Source: Bacillus sp. J33
Lineage (GTDB): Bacteria; Bacillota; Bacilli; Bacillales; Cytobacillaceae
Length of the DNA: 54,090 nt
Assembly: GCF_000518885.1 (NCBI RefSeq)
Contig: NZ_JAEL01000031.1
Location: 1-54,090 of the forward strand
Reading direction: 5' to 3'
Position numbers and translations under genes: made by a program. Each line of letters opens with the position of its first letter. Positions within the stretch are counted from its first letter, which is position 1. A model generated the notes under the pieces. That model was not told where the DNA came from. It saw only the letters and a list, made by a program, of their open reading frames with translations, and searched no databases. This document shows positions 38,288-47,148 of this stretch, one piece after another.

Positions 38288-40441
38288 CTAAACCTCCTTC
38301 CTGGAAATCAATACATAAGAACTTATTGGACTTAAAGTAAACTTCCCGGCAGCTCTCCCCTTTGGCATTAGCCCGGCACTTTCAGCATCCGCTAGAATTT
38401 CCCACTCACCATCCGGCAGAGAAATTACCCTTTCTGCCACAGAAGGATTAAGCAATACTGCAGCCCTTTTCCAATCGGCATTTTCATCGAAGCTGATTAA
38501 AACAAAACCAATCAAAGGGGCGCTTACGTCCATAAAGCGCATGGATTTCCGGATTAAATCTGCACTGGAAAGCCTGAAGAGCGGAATATTTTTTCTAATC
38601 TCAATGATCCCTTTAATATATTCAACATTATCCGAGTAACGGCTCTTTCTCTTCCAGTCCAGCTTATTAATGGAATCCGGGGCACGGTAACTGTTTCCAT
38701 TTCCCTCTTTCGTCCTAAAAAATTCCTGGCCGCTGTGCAGAAATGGTATTCCCTGAGAAAGAAGGACAATGACTGTTGCCAGGCGGTGTTTTCTTTGCTG
38801 AATGTTTTCTTCCAACCCTTCAGTGCATACAAGGATTTTATCCCAAAGAGTATGATTGTCATGCGATTCCACATAATTTACGGATTGTGAAGGAGAATTG
38901 AAAATTCCCTTTTCTTTTTTTTCGAGGCCGATGCTGCCTGCCAATACATGCTTTGCGGCTTCATAGTAATGTTCATTTCCTAATGCGTATCCTTTATCAT
39001 ACAAATTAAAGGTGCTGCCTTTTATGGAATCCCGAAACCAGTCATTAAATTGGCCAATTCCAGGAAGCTTATCCTGATTGCGTATGTTTGCTTTTTGGTC
39101 ATCCGGAATGGGCGTATTCAATTCCCAGCCTTCACCAATAATAACGGCAGCGGGATCAATCGAATCTGCGGTTTCCCTAATCCTGTTCATGGTTTCAATA
39201 TCGAGTATACCCATTAAATCGAACCTGAATCCATCAACCTGATATTCCTTCATCCAAAACTCCACAGAATCAACAATAAACTTCCTGGCCATAAGCCGTT
39301 CTGAGGCAAAATCATTTCCTACTCCAGTGCCATTGGAAGGCAGTCCAAATTCGTTGTGGCGAAAAAAATAGCCGGGGACAATTTTTTCAAAGGAAGATTC
39401 CTCCCGGATATAGACATGATTATAAACCACGTCCATAATTACCCTTAGCCCCTCGGAATGAATAGAGTTAACCATTGCTTTTAACTCCCGTATTCTCGAA
39501 TAAGGATCGCCGGGATCTGTTGAATAGCTTCCTTCGGGTGCATTAAAATGCAAAGGGTTATAGCCCCAGTTATAATCCGTTTTGGGACCTCTTTCATCTA
39601 CTCCTTCAAAGTCGTGGATGGGCAGAAATTCAATATGGGTAATTCCGAGCTGCTTTACATAGGAAAGGCAGGTCGGCTCCCCGTCTCCCCCCTTGGTGCC
39701 TGCCTCTCCAGCTCCAAGGTACATGCCTTTCCTGACAGCTCCGCTGTCAGGATGGATCGTAAAGTCCCGTATGTGTGTTTCATAAATGATTGCATCTGTT
39801 GGCTGGATAAGCGCCGGGAGTTCAGGCTTCACCATTTTCGTTTTTTCCAAATCGACTATTGCCCCGTATTCGCCATTAACCGCAACAGAAACCGCATAAG
39901 GATCAACCGCTTCTCTCCATTCAAGATTTACACAGACAAGGAAGGAATATAAATAACGATCAAGATTGCCAATAACTTCACAGCTCCAAACTCCTTTTTC
40001 CCCTCTGGCCATCTCGACAGTTTGAGCTTCATCATTTCGATTTGCTTTAAGCTTAAGCTTCACTTTTGTTGCAGTAGGTGCCCAGAGCCTGAAAATCGAC
40101 TTTTCTTCCGTATAAGAAAAACCAAGTGGACCTTCATAGAAAAATTTCTTATCAAATTGCTCCGTTCGAATAACGGCCCCCATTTGCAGATCCGTTTTCC
40201 CGCCATATTCATCCACTATCCAGTACTGTTCCCCTATTGACAGCTCCCGGTCTATCCGGCATGTATATTTTATGGAATCCTCAATAGGCAAGCTATTCAG
40301 TATGTCCATTGGAATTTCTTCTGTACCTGCCAGCAGGAAAAACCTTGATGAACGTCCCTGATGATATTGGAAAGGAAGTAAGATCGTAATGATGTGCATT
40401 TCATCTAAATATGCATAATAATTTCGTTCAATCGATATCAT
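38288..40441 (-). CDS. amyX: Type I pullulanase
   Basis: GH13 debranching enzyme that cleaves alpha-1,6 links of pullulan and branched dextrins; 717 residues, cytoplasmic (no signal peptide) as in B. subtilis AmyX. An N-terminal beta domain (1-100) and a CBM48-like domain (about 105-190, GFSYTEEKSIFRLWAPTA) precede the barrel. Catalytic regions: YNWGYNP (type I pullulanase signature, about 300), DVVYNHV, GFRFDLMG (nucleophile Asp, about 410), GEGWEL (acid Glu, about 440) and VESHDNHTLWDK. It is the last gene of ytlQ-ytlR-amyX; AAAGGAG precedes the start. Confidence 0.95.
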   Translation of the reverse strand: MISIERNYYAYLDEMHIITILLPFQYHQGRSSRFFLLAGTEEIPMDILNSLPIEDSIKYTCRIDRELSIGEQYWIVDEYGGKTDLQMGAVIRTEQFDKKFFYEGPLGFSYTEEKSIFRLWAPTATKVKLKLKANRNDEAQTVEMARGEKGVWSCEVIGNLDRYLYSFLVCVNLEWREAVDPYAVSVAVNGEYGAIVDLEKTKMVKPELPALIQPTDAIIYETHIRDFTIHPDSGAVRKGMYLGAGEAGTKGGDGEPTCLSYVKQLGITHIEFLPIHDFEGVDERGPKTDYNWGYNPLHFNAPEGSYSTDPGDPYSRIRELKAMVNSIHSEGLRVIMDVVYNHVYIREESSFEKIVPGYFFRHNEFGLPSNGTGVGNDFASERLMARKFIVDSVEFWMKEYQVDGFRFDLMGILDIETMNRIRETADSIDPAAVIIGEGWELNTPIPDDQKANIRNQDKLPGIGQFNDWFRDSIKGSTFNLYDKGYALGNEHYYEAAKHVLAGSIGLEKKEKGIFNSPSQSVNYVESHDNHTLWDKILVCTEGLEENIQQRKHRLATVIVLLSQGIPFLHSGQEFFRTKEGNGNSYRAPDSINKLDWKRKSRYSDNVEYIKGIIEIRKNIPLFRLSSADLIRKSMRFMDVSAPLIGFVLISFDENADWKRAAVLLNPSVAERVISLPDGEWEILADAESAGLMPKGRAAGKFTLSPISSYVLISRKEV

Positions 40442-40457
40442 TTCGAGCTCATCTCCT

Positions 40458-41396
40458 TTACTTCCGCTTCTTCTTCAAAAGAACAGGAAGGGCATTCCTG
40501 CATACAGATACTGTCATCGGAGTAAATCCCAAGAATTCCCCATCCGCATGGGCTGGGATAGGCTGCGAGGACCGAATGCTGATCTCTTTCCCCTGAAAAA
40601 CTGCAACCTCTTTAAGAACGATATGCTTCCCATTAAATACTGAAGAAAAAACAAACAAAAGCTTTACCCTTGATATATTGTGGACAACCGTAAGATTTAG
40701 AATACCGTCAAAAGGATTGGCATTAGGGGAGATTTTCATTCCGCCTCCATAAAAAGGCTGATTGGATACGGTTATAAACCACGCAGAATCAAAGAAGTGC
40801 TTTTTTCCATCAATCTCGACTTCAAGTTTCGAGCACTTATAAGTAAACAGTTCTCTTATCAGGAAAAGGACATAAACGAATTTGCCCAGTGATAATCGAT
40901 TTAAATGCCCTTTTACTTTTGAACTGTTAACTTTTTTTGCAATTTGGGCATCGAAGCCAGCACCCATATTATTAATAAAATATGTTTCTTTTTCTCCTGT
41001 GTGCCTAATCAAACCCATATCCGCTCTGACCGGCTGGATTCCCGTTATAATCGCATTTAATGCAGCTTCTGGATCTTTAGGAAGGCCAAACCCGCGCGAA
41101 AAGTCATTTCCTGATCCTCCAGGGATGAATCCAACATTCACATTTAGGTACATGGCAGCACCATTTACAACTTCATGAAGAGTTCCGTCCCCGCCAACCG
41201 CAATAAGATCCAATCTCTTTCCTCCGGCTTTTTCAGCATAAGATCTGGCCAGTTCCTTTGCATGTCCGCGATATTCTGTAAAGCTGGCAGAATAAGTAAT
41301 GTTTTCCTGCTTTAGCACCTGTTGAATTTTCAGCCAGACTTTTTGGCAATAACCGTTTTTGGCCTGCGGATTAATGATAAAAATGGCGGGTTTCAT
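40458..41396 (-). CDS. ytlR: YtlR, diacylglycerol/lipid kinase family protein
   Basis: Lipid kinase of the DagK/YegS family with 312 residues. The nucleotide-binding motif VGGDGTLHEVVNG (about 72-84) and PGGSGNDFSRGFG (about 97-109) are intact, and the C-terminal beta domain ends in PIPAHADGEFLG. The lipid substrate is not determined. The ATG at 41396 has GAGGAA ten bases upstream; an ATG three codons earlier is too close to it. It lies 16 bases before amyX and 33 after ytlQ. Confidence 0.9.
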   Translation of the reverse strand: MKPAIFIINPQAKNGYCQKVWLKIQQVLKQENITYSASFTEYRGHAKELARSYAEKAGGKRLDLIAVGGDGTLHEVVNGAAMYLNVNVGFIPGGSGNDFSRGFGLPKDPEAALNAIITGIQPVRADMGLIRHTGEKETYFINNMGAGFDAQIAKKVNSSKVKGHLNRLSLGKFVYVLFLIRELFTYKCSKLEVEIDGKKHFFDSAWFITVSNQPFYGGGMKISPNANPFDGILNLTVVHNISRVKLLFVFSSVFNGKHIVLKEVAVFQGKEISIRSSQPIPAHADGEFLGFTPMTVSVCRNALPVLLKKKRK

Positions 41397-41429
41397 ATTA
41401 AGCATTCCTCAGCAGCAGCTGCTGTATAT

Positions 41430-42404
41430 TTACTCATTTGGATTCTCCCATTCCAGCCTTTTTATGGATGTAGTCTGGCAATATTGAAGCAAGGCCTGGG
41501 CTCCCTTAAGCTGGACATGCTTGAGAGGAAAACGCTGGTTTCTCATTGTTTGAAACCATTTCTCATAACCTCGCTTTTCTATAAGCTGAACGTCAAAAGG
41601 GGCCGTCGGATAATCAATATAACCGTTTCGGCACAGGACGGCCTTATGAATCGGCAAATCAATATCATGGAGCTCAAATATTTTGCCGACAATTTTTTCT
41701 GTCCTGTTTAACGCGAGCAAAGGATTAAGAAATTTTTTTTCCCCCGCTGATCCCTTTTTAGTCCAGAATCGATCCTTTGACCCTGCAAATACTGCCAAAT
41801 CCTCCTCCTCCAAAAAGCTGATGCACCAGGTATCTGTCGGACTTATTAAGATGGATTCTGTTTCAACAGGTGCCTGTTTCAGCAAAAAGACAGGATTGTA
41901 CATGGTAAGATACGTATCCGGAAATCTTTGCAGGAAGTATTTTAGCTTTTCATCATAATAGTATCGCTTATCAGGAAATGATTTTTCTGTTAAAGTGGAT
42001 GTAGCCCATTTCATTTGAAAACGGTAAAGCTGATCGAGAAAATGATGTTTTAAATTCTCAAGCGTATCTAGATGCGCCGTAAAGGAAGCTTCAAATGCAA
42101 ATTCATCTTCTATTTTTTCTTCTTTGCTATATTCTTCAGCACTATAGTCTTCTTCTTCCTTTTTTCCGCGCTTTAATAGACTCTTTAACTTACCCATAAA
42201 AGGTTCCTTCTCTTCATCAGGCCAGCCACTGCTGATGTTTGAAAGCTGGGGCTCCGGGTCAAATCTGTATAATTCATTTGATTCCCATGCCTTATGCCAC
42301 TTTTCCCATTGTTGCTTCTTCAGCCTGACAAACCTGGAAGGATAAACAAAAATATCCTGTTCATACCGTGAAACATAGTCCTGCAATTTAATTAACTGTC
42401 CCAT
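41430..42404 (-). CDS. ytlQ: YtlQ, conserved protein of unknown function
   Basis: Protein of 324 residues matching the position and character of B. subtilis YtlQ; role unknown. It is soluble with a basic, aromatic N-terminus (YVSRYEQDIFVYPSRFVRLKKQQW region, key part VYPSRFVRLK), a highly acidic-basic low-complexity stretch (about 75-110, KKEEEDYSAEEYSKEEK) and a compact C-terminal domain. No nuclease or kinase motif is recognised; the YPSRF start resembles nuclease-related domains. CTAGGAG precedes the ATG. It is the first gene of ytlQ-ytlR-amyX. Confidence 0.85.
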   Translation of the reverse strand: MGQLIKLQDYVSRYEQDIFVYPSRFVRLKKQQWEKWHKAWESNELYRFDPEPQLSNISSGWPDEEKEPFMGKLKSLLKRGKKEEEDYSAEEYSKEEKIEDEFAFEASFTAHLDTLENLKHHFLDQLYRFQMKWATSTLTEKSFPDKRYYYDEKLKYFLQRFPDTYLTMYNPVFLLKQAPVETESILISPTDTWCISFLEEEDLAVFAGSKDRFWTKKGSAGEKKFLNPLLALNRTEKIVGKIFELHDIDLPIHKAVLCRNGYIDYPTAPFDVQLIEKRGYEKWFQTMRNQRFPLKHVQLKGAQALLQYCQTTSIKRLEWENPNE

Positions 42405-42449
42405 TTCTCCTAGCCCTGCTTTCGTAAAAAACTTCTATATATATAAATT

Positions 42450-42681
42450 GCTTTTTTAATCTAGGGGATGTTGTTTTCCGCTGCAGAACTTAAGCTTCCG
42501 CTAAGGCCGCAGCTTTTCGTACTATTTTGCTTTTAAGGTTTCCCATAAGCAGATTTTACCCGCAGGACTTTGAAAGCATCCCCGAACAAAACACCGCACG
42601 AAGGAAGTGCAAATGCCTTCAAGATTTTTTCCACCTTCTGCTCTCAGCACCGCTAAATCGATGATGAGCTTAACAGCAAAA
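42450..42681 (+). repeat. R1 element, diverged copy
   Basis: The inner right end CTCAGCACCGCTAAATCGATGATGAGCTTAACAGC follows the R1 right end (key parts: CAGCACCGCTAAA, GATGAGCTTAACA), and the left part has the GTTTTCCGCTGCAG start. The middle keeps CCGCAGGACTTTG and AACACCGCACGAAGG. Ends and duplication are eroded. It separates ytlQ from ytlP. Confidence 0.6.
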
Positions 42682-42707
42682 ATTTTTTATAAGGTATGTA
42701 TATCATT

Positions 42708-43286
42708 TTATTCGGCCAAAAGCGGAAAGATGGCAATACTTTCGTATTTTGGTGTTTTGTCTAAGTGTGTACGGTAAAGGACCACCTCTGCAGCGTCAAA
42801 TTCAAGTGCCTTTTCCTTAAAAGGATTATATTGATCAATTGAGCTTTTTTGAAATGCCTCCGTACCCACCCATTTTCTTGCCAATGTGATATGGGGCTTA
42901 AAAGGCCTTGTCTCTAATTCAAACCCCGCATCCTGGCATGCGGAAAAAACCTTATCCCTTACAACATGGAGCCTTTCCTCACACTCAGTGTCGCACCAAA
43001 AAATTCTTGGTGAACTTTCTTTTCCAAAAATGCCTAAGCGATTGATGAATAGCGGGAATGCCTTAGTGCCTTCGAGTGAATCGGCCACTAACTTTCCTGC
43101 TGTATTAAGCTTGTGCTCAGGCGCTGATCCAAGAAATGCTAATGTAATATGATAATCCTCATGATGAACCCAGCGGCTAAAGGGCAATTTTTCTTTCAGC
43201 TCTTTACAATATTCATTGAGTTGTTTCTTTGTCTCGGAAGGCAATTTTACCGCAAAGAAAAAATGCGCATTATCATGATTTCCCAC
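42708..43286 (-). CDS. thpR: RNA 2',3'-cyclic phosphodiesterase (ThpR/YtlP)
   Basis: Two-histidine (2H) phosphoesterase of 192 residues, family of the 2'-5' RNA ligase LigT/ThpR. The two catalytic HxTx motifs are visible: YHITLAFLG (about 47) and PHITLARK (about 132). It opens RNA 2',3'-cyclic phosphates; the physiological substrate is unknown. The start is GTG, with GGAGG nine bases upstream. The promoter region ends at an R1 insertion starting at 43380. Confidence 0.92.
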   Translation of the reverse strand: MGNHDNAHFFFAVKLPSETKKQLNEYCKELKEKLPFSRWVHHEDYHITLAFLGSAPEHKLNTAGKLVADSLEGTKAFPLFINRLGIFGKESSPRIFWCDTECEERLHVVRDKVFSACQDAGFELETRPFKPHITLARKWVGTEAFQKSSIDQYNPFKEKALEFDAAEVVLYRTHLDKTPKYESIAIFPLLAE

Positions 43287-43379
43287 TTGACTCTACCTCC
43301 ATATTTTTTCCTATTTTATCAAACATCACTTAAAATTGGCAGATACTTTATAACTGCCATCCAACTCTCGTATATTTTT

Positions 43380-43608
43380 GGCTGTGTTAAAGCTTATTGT
43401 TGATTGGAGCGGAAGGTGCTAATCCCGCGAAAATGCTATCGTATTTTCTTACGACGCGGTGTTCATTCGAGGAAGCTTATTCAATGTCCTGCGGGAGAAG
43501 CGTGTCAGCGGGAGACCCCGCAGTTGCGAATGCACCGAGGAGCGTCGGACCGCCCGCTGAACGCTTGAGTGCCTCGTGCTGAAATCAACAGACAAATTTA
43601 ACAGAGCC
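43380..43608 (-). repeat. R1 MITE-like element with perfect 8-bp target duplication
   Basis: The 229-bp element has terminal inverted repeats GGCTGTGTTAAA and TTTAACAGAGCC. The identical 8-mer ATATTTTT flanks it at 43372-43379 and 43609-43616. It is nearly identical to the copy at 20677-20921 in inverse orientation. The 61-codon frame inside is repeat-derived. Confidence 0.93.
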
Positions 43609-43637
43609 ATATTTTTATAAACCTAAAACCCTTTGAT

Positions 43638-43667
43638 TTGATTGGAATAGTCTGTTTTAGGTATGAT
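43638..43667 (+). promoter_or_regulatory. Sigma-A promoter of ytkP
   Basis: TTGATT (43638-43643) and TATGAT (43662-43667) are 18 bases apart, about 100 bases before the ytkP start and 30 bases past the R1 element. Confidence 0.6.
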
Positions 43668-43766
43668 GAATAGGATAAAACATAATTATAGATTTCCTAT
43701 TAATGGATGGAATTAAACGGAGCCACACAAAATAAAAGCATCACCTTTATTGAAAGGGAGAGACAG

Positions 43767-44699
43767 ATGAAAATAGTCAATAACCTTGCAGATTTAATAG
43801 GCGATACCCCGCTTGTAAAATTGAATAGGCTTGCTCCTGAAAATGGTGCAAGCATTTACGCAAAGCTTGAATTTTATAATCCCAGCAGAAGTGTAAAAGA
43901 CCGTGCTGCCTTTAACATGATTGTTGAAGCAGAGAAAGCTGGCAAATTAAAACCAGGCTCAACCATTATCGAACCGACAAGCGGAAACACAGGCATTGGC
44001 CTTGCGATGAATGCTGCAGCCCGCGGCTATAAAGCAATTCTTGTTATGCCGGATACGATGACAGCTGAGCGCATTAATCTTTTAAAAGCTTATGGTGCAG
44101 AAGTCGTCCTGACGCCTGGGGATGACAAAATGCCGGGTTCCATAAAGAAAGCAAATGAACTGGCTGAAGAAATACCAAACAGCTTTGTGCCGATGCAATT
44201 TGAAAACAGTGCAAATCCGGATGCGCATAGGCATTCGACCGCTCTGGAAATCATCGACGGCATGAAACAACTTGGAAAAAATCTTTCCGCATTTGTTGCT
44301 ACCGCAGGAACAGGCGGGACCATAACAGGGACTGGCGAAGTTCTAAAAGAGCATTATCCCGGTCTGGAAGTTCATGTTGTGGAGCCAAAGGGCTCACCTG
44401 TATTATCTGGCGGACAGCCCGGAAAGCATAAACTTGTCGGCACAAGCCCCGGGTTTATTCCGGAAATATTAAATACGGATGTTTACGATGAAATTCATCA
44501 AATTAAAGATGAAGAGGCATATGAGACAACGCGCCGAATGGCAAGGGAGGAAGGCATTCTTGTCGGGCCATCGTCAGGAGCAGCCTGCTTTGCTGCCATC
44601 CAGTCAGCAAAAAGGCTAAAGCCGGAAGATGTTGTCGTATTTATCGTCTGCGATACAGGAGAGAGATATCTATCCAGCGACCTTTTCCAATTTGAATAA
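43767..44699 (+). CDS. ytkP: Cysteine synthase family protein YtkP
   Basis: PLP-dependent beta-replacement enzyme (O-acetylserine sulfhydrylase type), 310 residues. The PLP lysine lies in PSRSVKDRAA near residue 42, the Asn-loop in EPTSGNTGIG near 70, and the phosphate-binding glycine loop in TAGTGGTITG near 177; SSGAA near 267 is the C-terminal PLP-N1 region. Makes cysteine from O-acetylserine; its role beside the main CysK is unclear. GGGAG lies seven bases before the ATG at 43767. Own promoter and terminator. Confidence 0.93.
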   Translation: MKIVNNLADLIGDTPLVKLNRLAPENGASIYAKLEFYNPSRSVKDRAAFNMIVEAEKAGKLKPGSTIIEPTSGNTGIGLAMNAAARGYKAILVMPDTMTAERINLLKAYGAEVVLTPGDDKMPGSIKKANELAEEIPNSFVPMQFENSANPDAHRHSTALEIIDGMKQLGKNLSAFVATAGTGGTITGTGEVLKEHYPGLEVHVVEPKGSPVLSGGQPGKHKLVGTSPGFIPEILNTDVYDEIHQIKDEEAYETTRRMAREEGILVGPSSGAACFAAIQSAKRLKPEDVVVFIVCDTGERYLSSDLFQFE

Positions 44700-44707
44700 A
44701 CAGACTT

Positions 44708-44737
44708 GAAAACCCCGGGAGCTGCCCCGGGGTTTTC
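44708..44737 (+). terminator. Terminator of ytkP
   Basis: GAAAACCCCGGG and CCCCGGGGTTTTC form a 12-bp stem with a T-rich end on the plus strand. Confidence 0.85.
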
Positions 44738-44755
44738 AGTGTGGCTATTGCTATG

Positions 44756-45625
44756 TTATCTTAATTTAACCGTCAGACTTCCGCACTGCTCTTCAATTTC
44801 TTTCTCAAAAAGATCTTGCAAAGCCTTTGTGACTGGTCCTGGACTTCCGCTGCCAACAGGCTTCCCTTCGATCTCAATGATAGGTGTAATTTCAACAGAC
44901 GTGCTGGACATGAATACTTCATCTGCCAGTTTTAAGTCTTCCAGTGTAAAAGCTGTTTCTTGAAGCGCAATTCCATTTGTATGGCATATTTCATTGATTT
45001 TGCGGCGGGTTATACCGTTAAGAATCAAGTTTGTTGCTGGATGTGTGTAAACCTTGCCGTCCTTTACAATAGCAATATTTGAGGAGCTTCCTTCTGTTAC
45101 CGTGTCACCGCGATGCTGAATAGCTTCATAGCAGCCAGACTGTGCCGCTTTTTGCTTAGCCATGATGTTGCCTAACAGATTAAGGCTTTTTATATCACAG
45201 CGGAGCCAGCGCACATCTTCAACTAAAAGTGCTTTAACACCATTTTTCATGCTTTCAACAGGCCTTGAAGTTTCACGTGTATAGGCTGTGAATGCAGGAA
45301 GCACATCTGCACCAGGATAAGCATGATTTCTCGGCGAAGCGCCTCTTGTAAATTGCATATAAACAATACCCAGTTCCAGTTTATTTTTCACAATCATCTC
45401 TTTAAGCAGCTGCTTTAGCTCTTCAACGGAATAGGATATGTTCAGCTCTATTTTCTTTCCGCTTTCCAGAAGCCGCTCAAGATGCTCTTCAGCGGTGAAC
45501 ATTTTGCCATTGTATACGCGGATCACTTCATAGACGCCATCCCCAAATTGATAGCCCCGGTCTTCAATATCGACCTTTGCTTCGGAACGATTAATAAATT
45601 CCCCATTCAAAATGACATATTCCAT
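44756..45625 (-). CDS. dat: D-amino-acid transaminase
   Basis: Fold type IV PLP aminotransferase that makes D-glutamate from D-alanine for the cell wall; 289 residues from this start. Family hallmarks are present: DRGYQFGDGVYEVIRVY near residue 23, the PLP lysine in RCDIKSLNLLGN (about 141-152) and EGSSSNIAIV near 178. GGGGAG lies 11 bases before the ATG at 45625; an in-frame GTG at 45631 is closer to it and equally possible. It follows pepV by 89 bases. Confidence 0.93.
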   Translation of the reverse strand: MEYVILNGEFINRSEAKVDIEDRGYQFGDGVYEVIRVYNGKMFTAEEHLERLLESGKKIELNISYSVEELKQLLKEMIVKNKLELGIVYMQFTRGASPRNHAYPGADVLPAFTAYTRETSRPVESMKNGVKALLVEDVRWLRCDIKSLNLLGNIMAKQKAAQSGCYEAIQHRGDTVTEGSSSNIAIVKDGKVYTHPATNLILNGITRRKINEICHTNGIALQETAFTLEDLKLADEVFMSSTSVEITPIIEIEGKPVGSGSPGPVTKALQDLFEKEIEEQCGSLTVKLR

Positions 45626-45714
45626 ACTCACTGCCACTCCCCGTATCTGGTTTCTTTAAATAAGCTATTTGCTTTTTATCTCAAATCTTTCCGCCATCAT
45701 ATCAGGTTTTAAGT

Positions 45715-47133
45715 CTATTTCGCAAGCTCATATATAGCCTGCGCATAAATTGCTGTTGCTTTTAACAGGTCTTCGATAATCATATATTCATCTTTTTGAT
45801 GGGCAATGTCTTCCCGCCCTGGAAATAGCGGGCCAAAAGCAACTCCAGACTTCAACGAGCGCGCATAGGTGCCTCCCCCGATGGATAACAGCTCTGCCTT
45901 TTCTCCTGTCTGCTGTTCATATACTTTTTTCAATGTTTGAATCAGGAAATCATCCTCTTCTACATGATGAGGCTTCGAATCAGTAAAGTTTTCCAGTCTG
46001 AAATGCTCTTTGTCAATTAAGGATTGCAGCTTGACCTTTGTTTCTTCCATATCAGTTGTAACAGGATAACGCACATTAAAGCAGAGACGGCCTCCATTTT
46101 CCTTTGTATATGACAGTTTGCCGACATTGACGGTTAAATCGCCCGTAATTTCATCCGCATATGCGATCCCCAGCTTCCTTCCTCTGGAATCATCACAAAG
46201 GTAGCGGGTTACAAACTCAAAGTATTGGCATGCCTGATTATCTATCTGAAGGGAGGCAAGAAATGATGCCATTAGAATGCCGGCATTTTTCCCATTATCA
46301 GGTTCCATGCCATGTGCGGACACTCCCTTAAGCTCGAGGATCAATTCTCCATTATCAATGTAATACTTTCCTTCCAGCTCCGTCTTTTTGAGAAAATCAA
46401 TATACCTTTGAACTACTTCAGTCTGCTCAAAATGAACAACAAGGCTTGCTCTTGCAAAATCCGGAACCATGTTATACCTTCTGCCAGACTGAAATGAGAT
46501 TACTTCAGCCAATACCTCTTTTTCTGTTTCTTTGCAGGTTCCAGTCTGGACGAGATCGAAATCAGAGATTCCCTTTTCCGCGTATATGATTGGGAAATCA
46601 GCATCTGGAGCAAATCCCATTGACGGCATTTCTTCATGTTTAAAGTAATGTTCCACACAGCGCCAGTCACTTTCCTCGTCTGTCCCAATTATCATACGGA
46701 CACGTTTGCTTAAAGGCAGCTCCATTTCCTTTACGATTTTCATGGCATAATAAGCGGCCATCGTTGGGCCCTTATCGTCTATTGCCCCTCTGGCAAAAAT
46801 CTTGCCATCGCGAATTTCTGCATCAAATGGATCGCTTGTCCATCCGTCTCCTTCAGGAACAACATCAACATGGCAAAGTACTCCCACAATCTCTTCGCCT
46901 TCACCAAATTCAAGATGTCCTGCCAGATTTCCAACATTTTTCGCTGTGAAGCCATCCTTTTCGCCTAAATCCAGCATAAAATCCAGAGCCTCTTTGACAC
47001 CCTCTCCCAGCGGTGCCTCCTCTGCGGCGTTTTCTTCATCCAGGATACTTTTAATTCTCAGAAGTTTTTGTGTATCTTGAATTAAAGTATCTTTTCTTTG
47101 ATCAACTTCTTTTTTCCAATCCAGCACGTTCAT
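45715..47133 (-). CDS. pepV: Dipeptidase PepV (YtjP)
   Basis: M20/M28-clan dizinc dipeptidase of 472 residues acting on Xaa-dipeptides in the cytoplasm. Metal-binding and catalytic motifs: VGVLCHVDVVPEGDGW (His-Asp, about 82-97), AIDDKGPTMAA (bridging Asp, about 117), GTDEESDWRC (Glu pair, about 150) and the C-terminal SIGGGTYARSL with a final His in EDIAHQKDE. The ATG at 47133 follows AAGGAGG. It lies 15 bases downstream of the potassium channel gene, probably as one operon with dat. Confidence 0.95.
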   Translation of the reverse strand: MNVLDWKKEVDQRKDTLIQDTQKLLRIKSILDEENAAEEAPLGEGVKEALDFMLDLGEKDGFTAKNVGNLAGHLEFGEGEEIVGVLCHVDVVPEGDGWTSDPFDAEIRDGKIFARGAIDDKGPTMAAYYAMKIVKEMELPLSKRVRMIIGTDEESDWRCVEHYFKHEEMPSMGFAPDADFPIIYAEKGISDFDLVQTGTCKETEKEVLAEVISFQSGRRYNMVPDFARASLVVHFEQTEVVQRYIDFLKKTELEGKYYIDNGELILELKGVSAHGMEPDNGKNAGILMASFLASLQIDNQACQYFEFVTRYLCDDSRGRKLGIAYADEITGDLTVNVGKLSYTKENGGRLCFNVRYPVTTDMEETKVKLQSLIDKEHFRLENFTDSKPHHVEEDDFLIQTLKKVYEQQTGEKAELLSIGGGTYARSLKSGVAFGPLFPGREDIAHQKDEYMIIEDLLKATAIYAQAIYELAK

Positions 47134-47148
47134 CAAATTTCCTCCTTA

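Noticed and set aside
38268-38300. Terminator at the amyX stop
   Set aside because: The AGAAAGGAGG/CCTCCTTCCT stem has no T tract on the minus strand; the hairpin at 38113-38155 is the better terminator.
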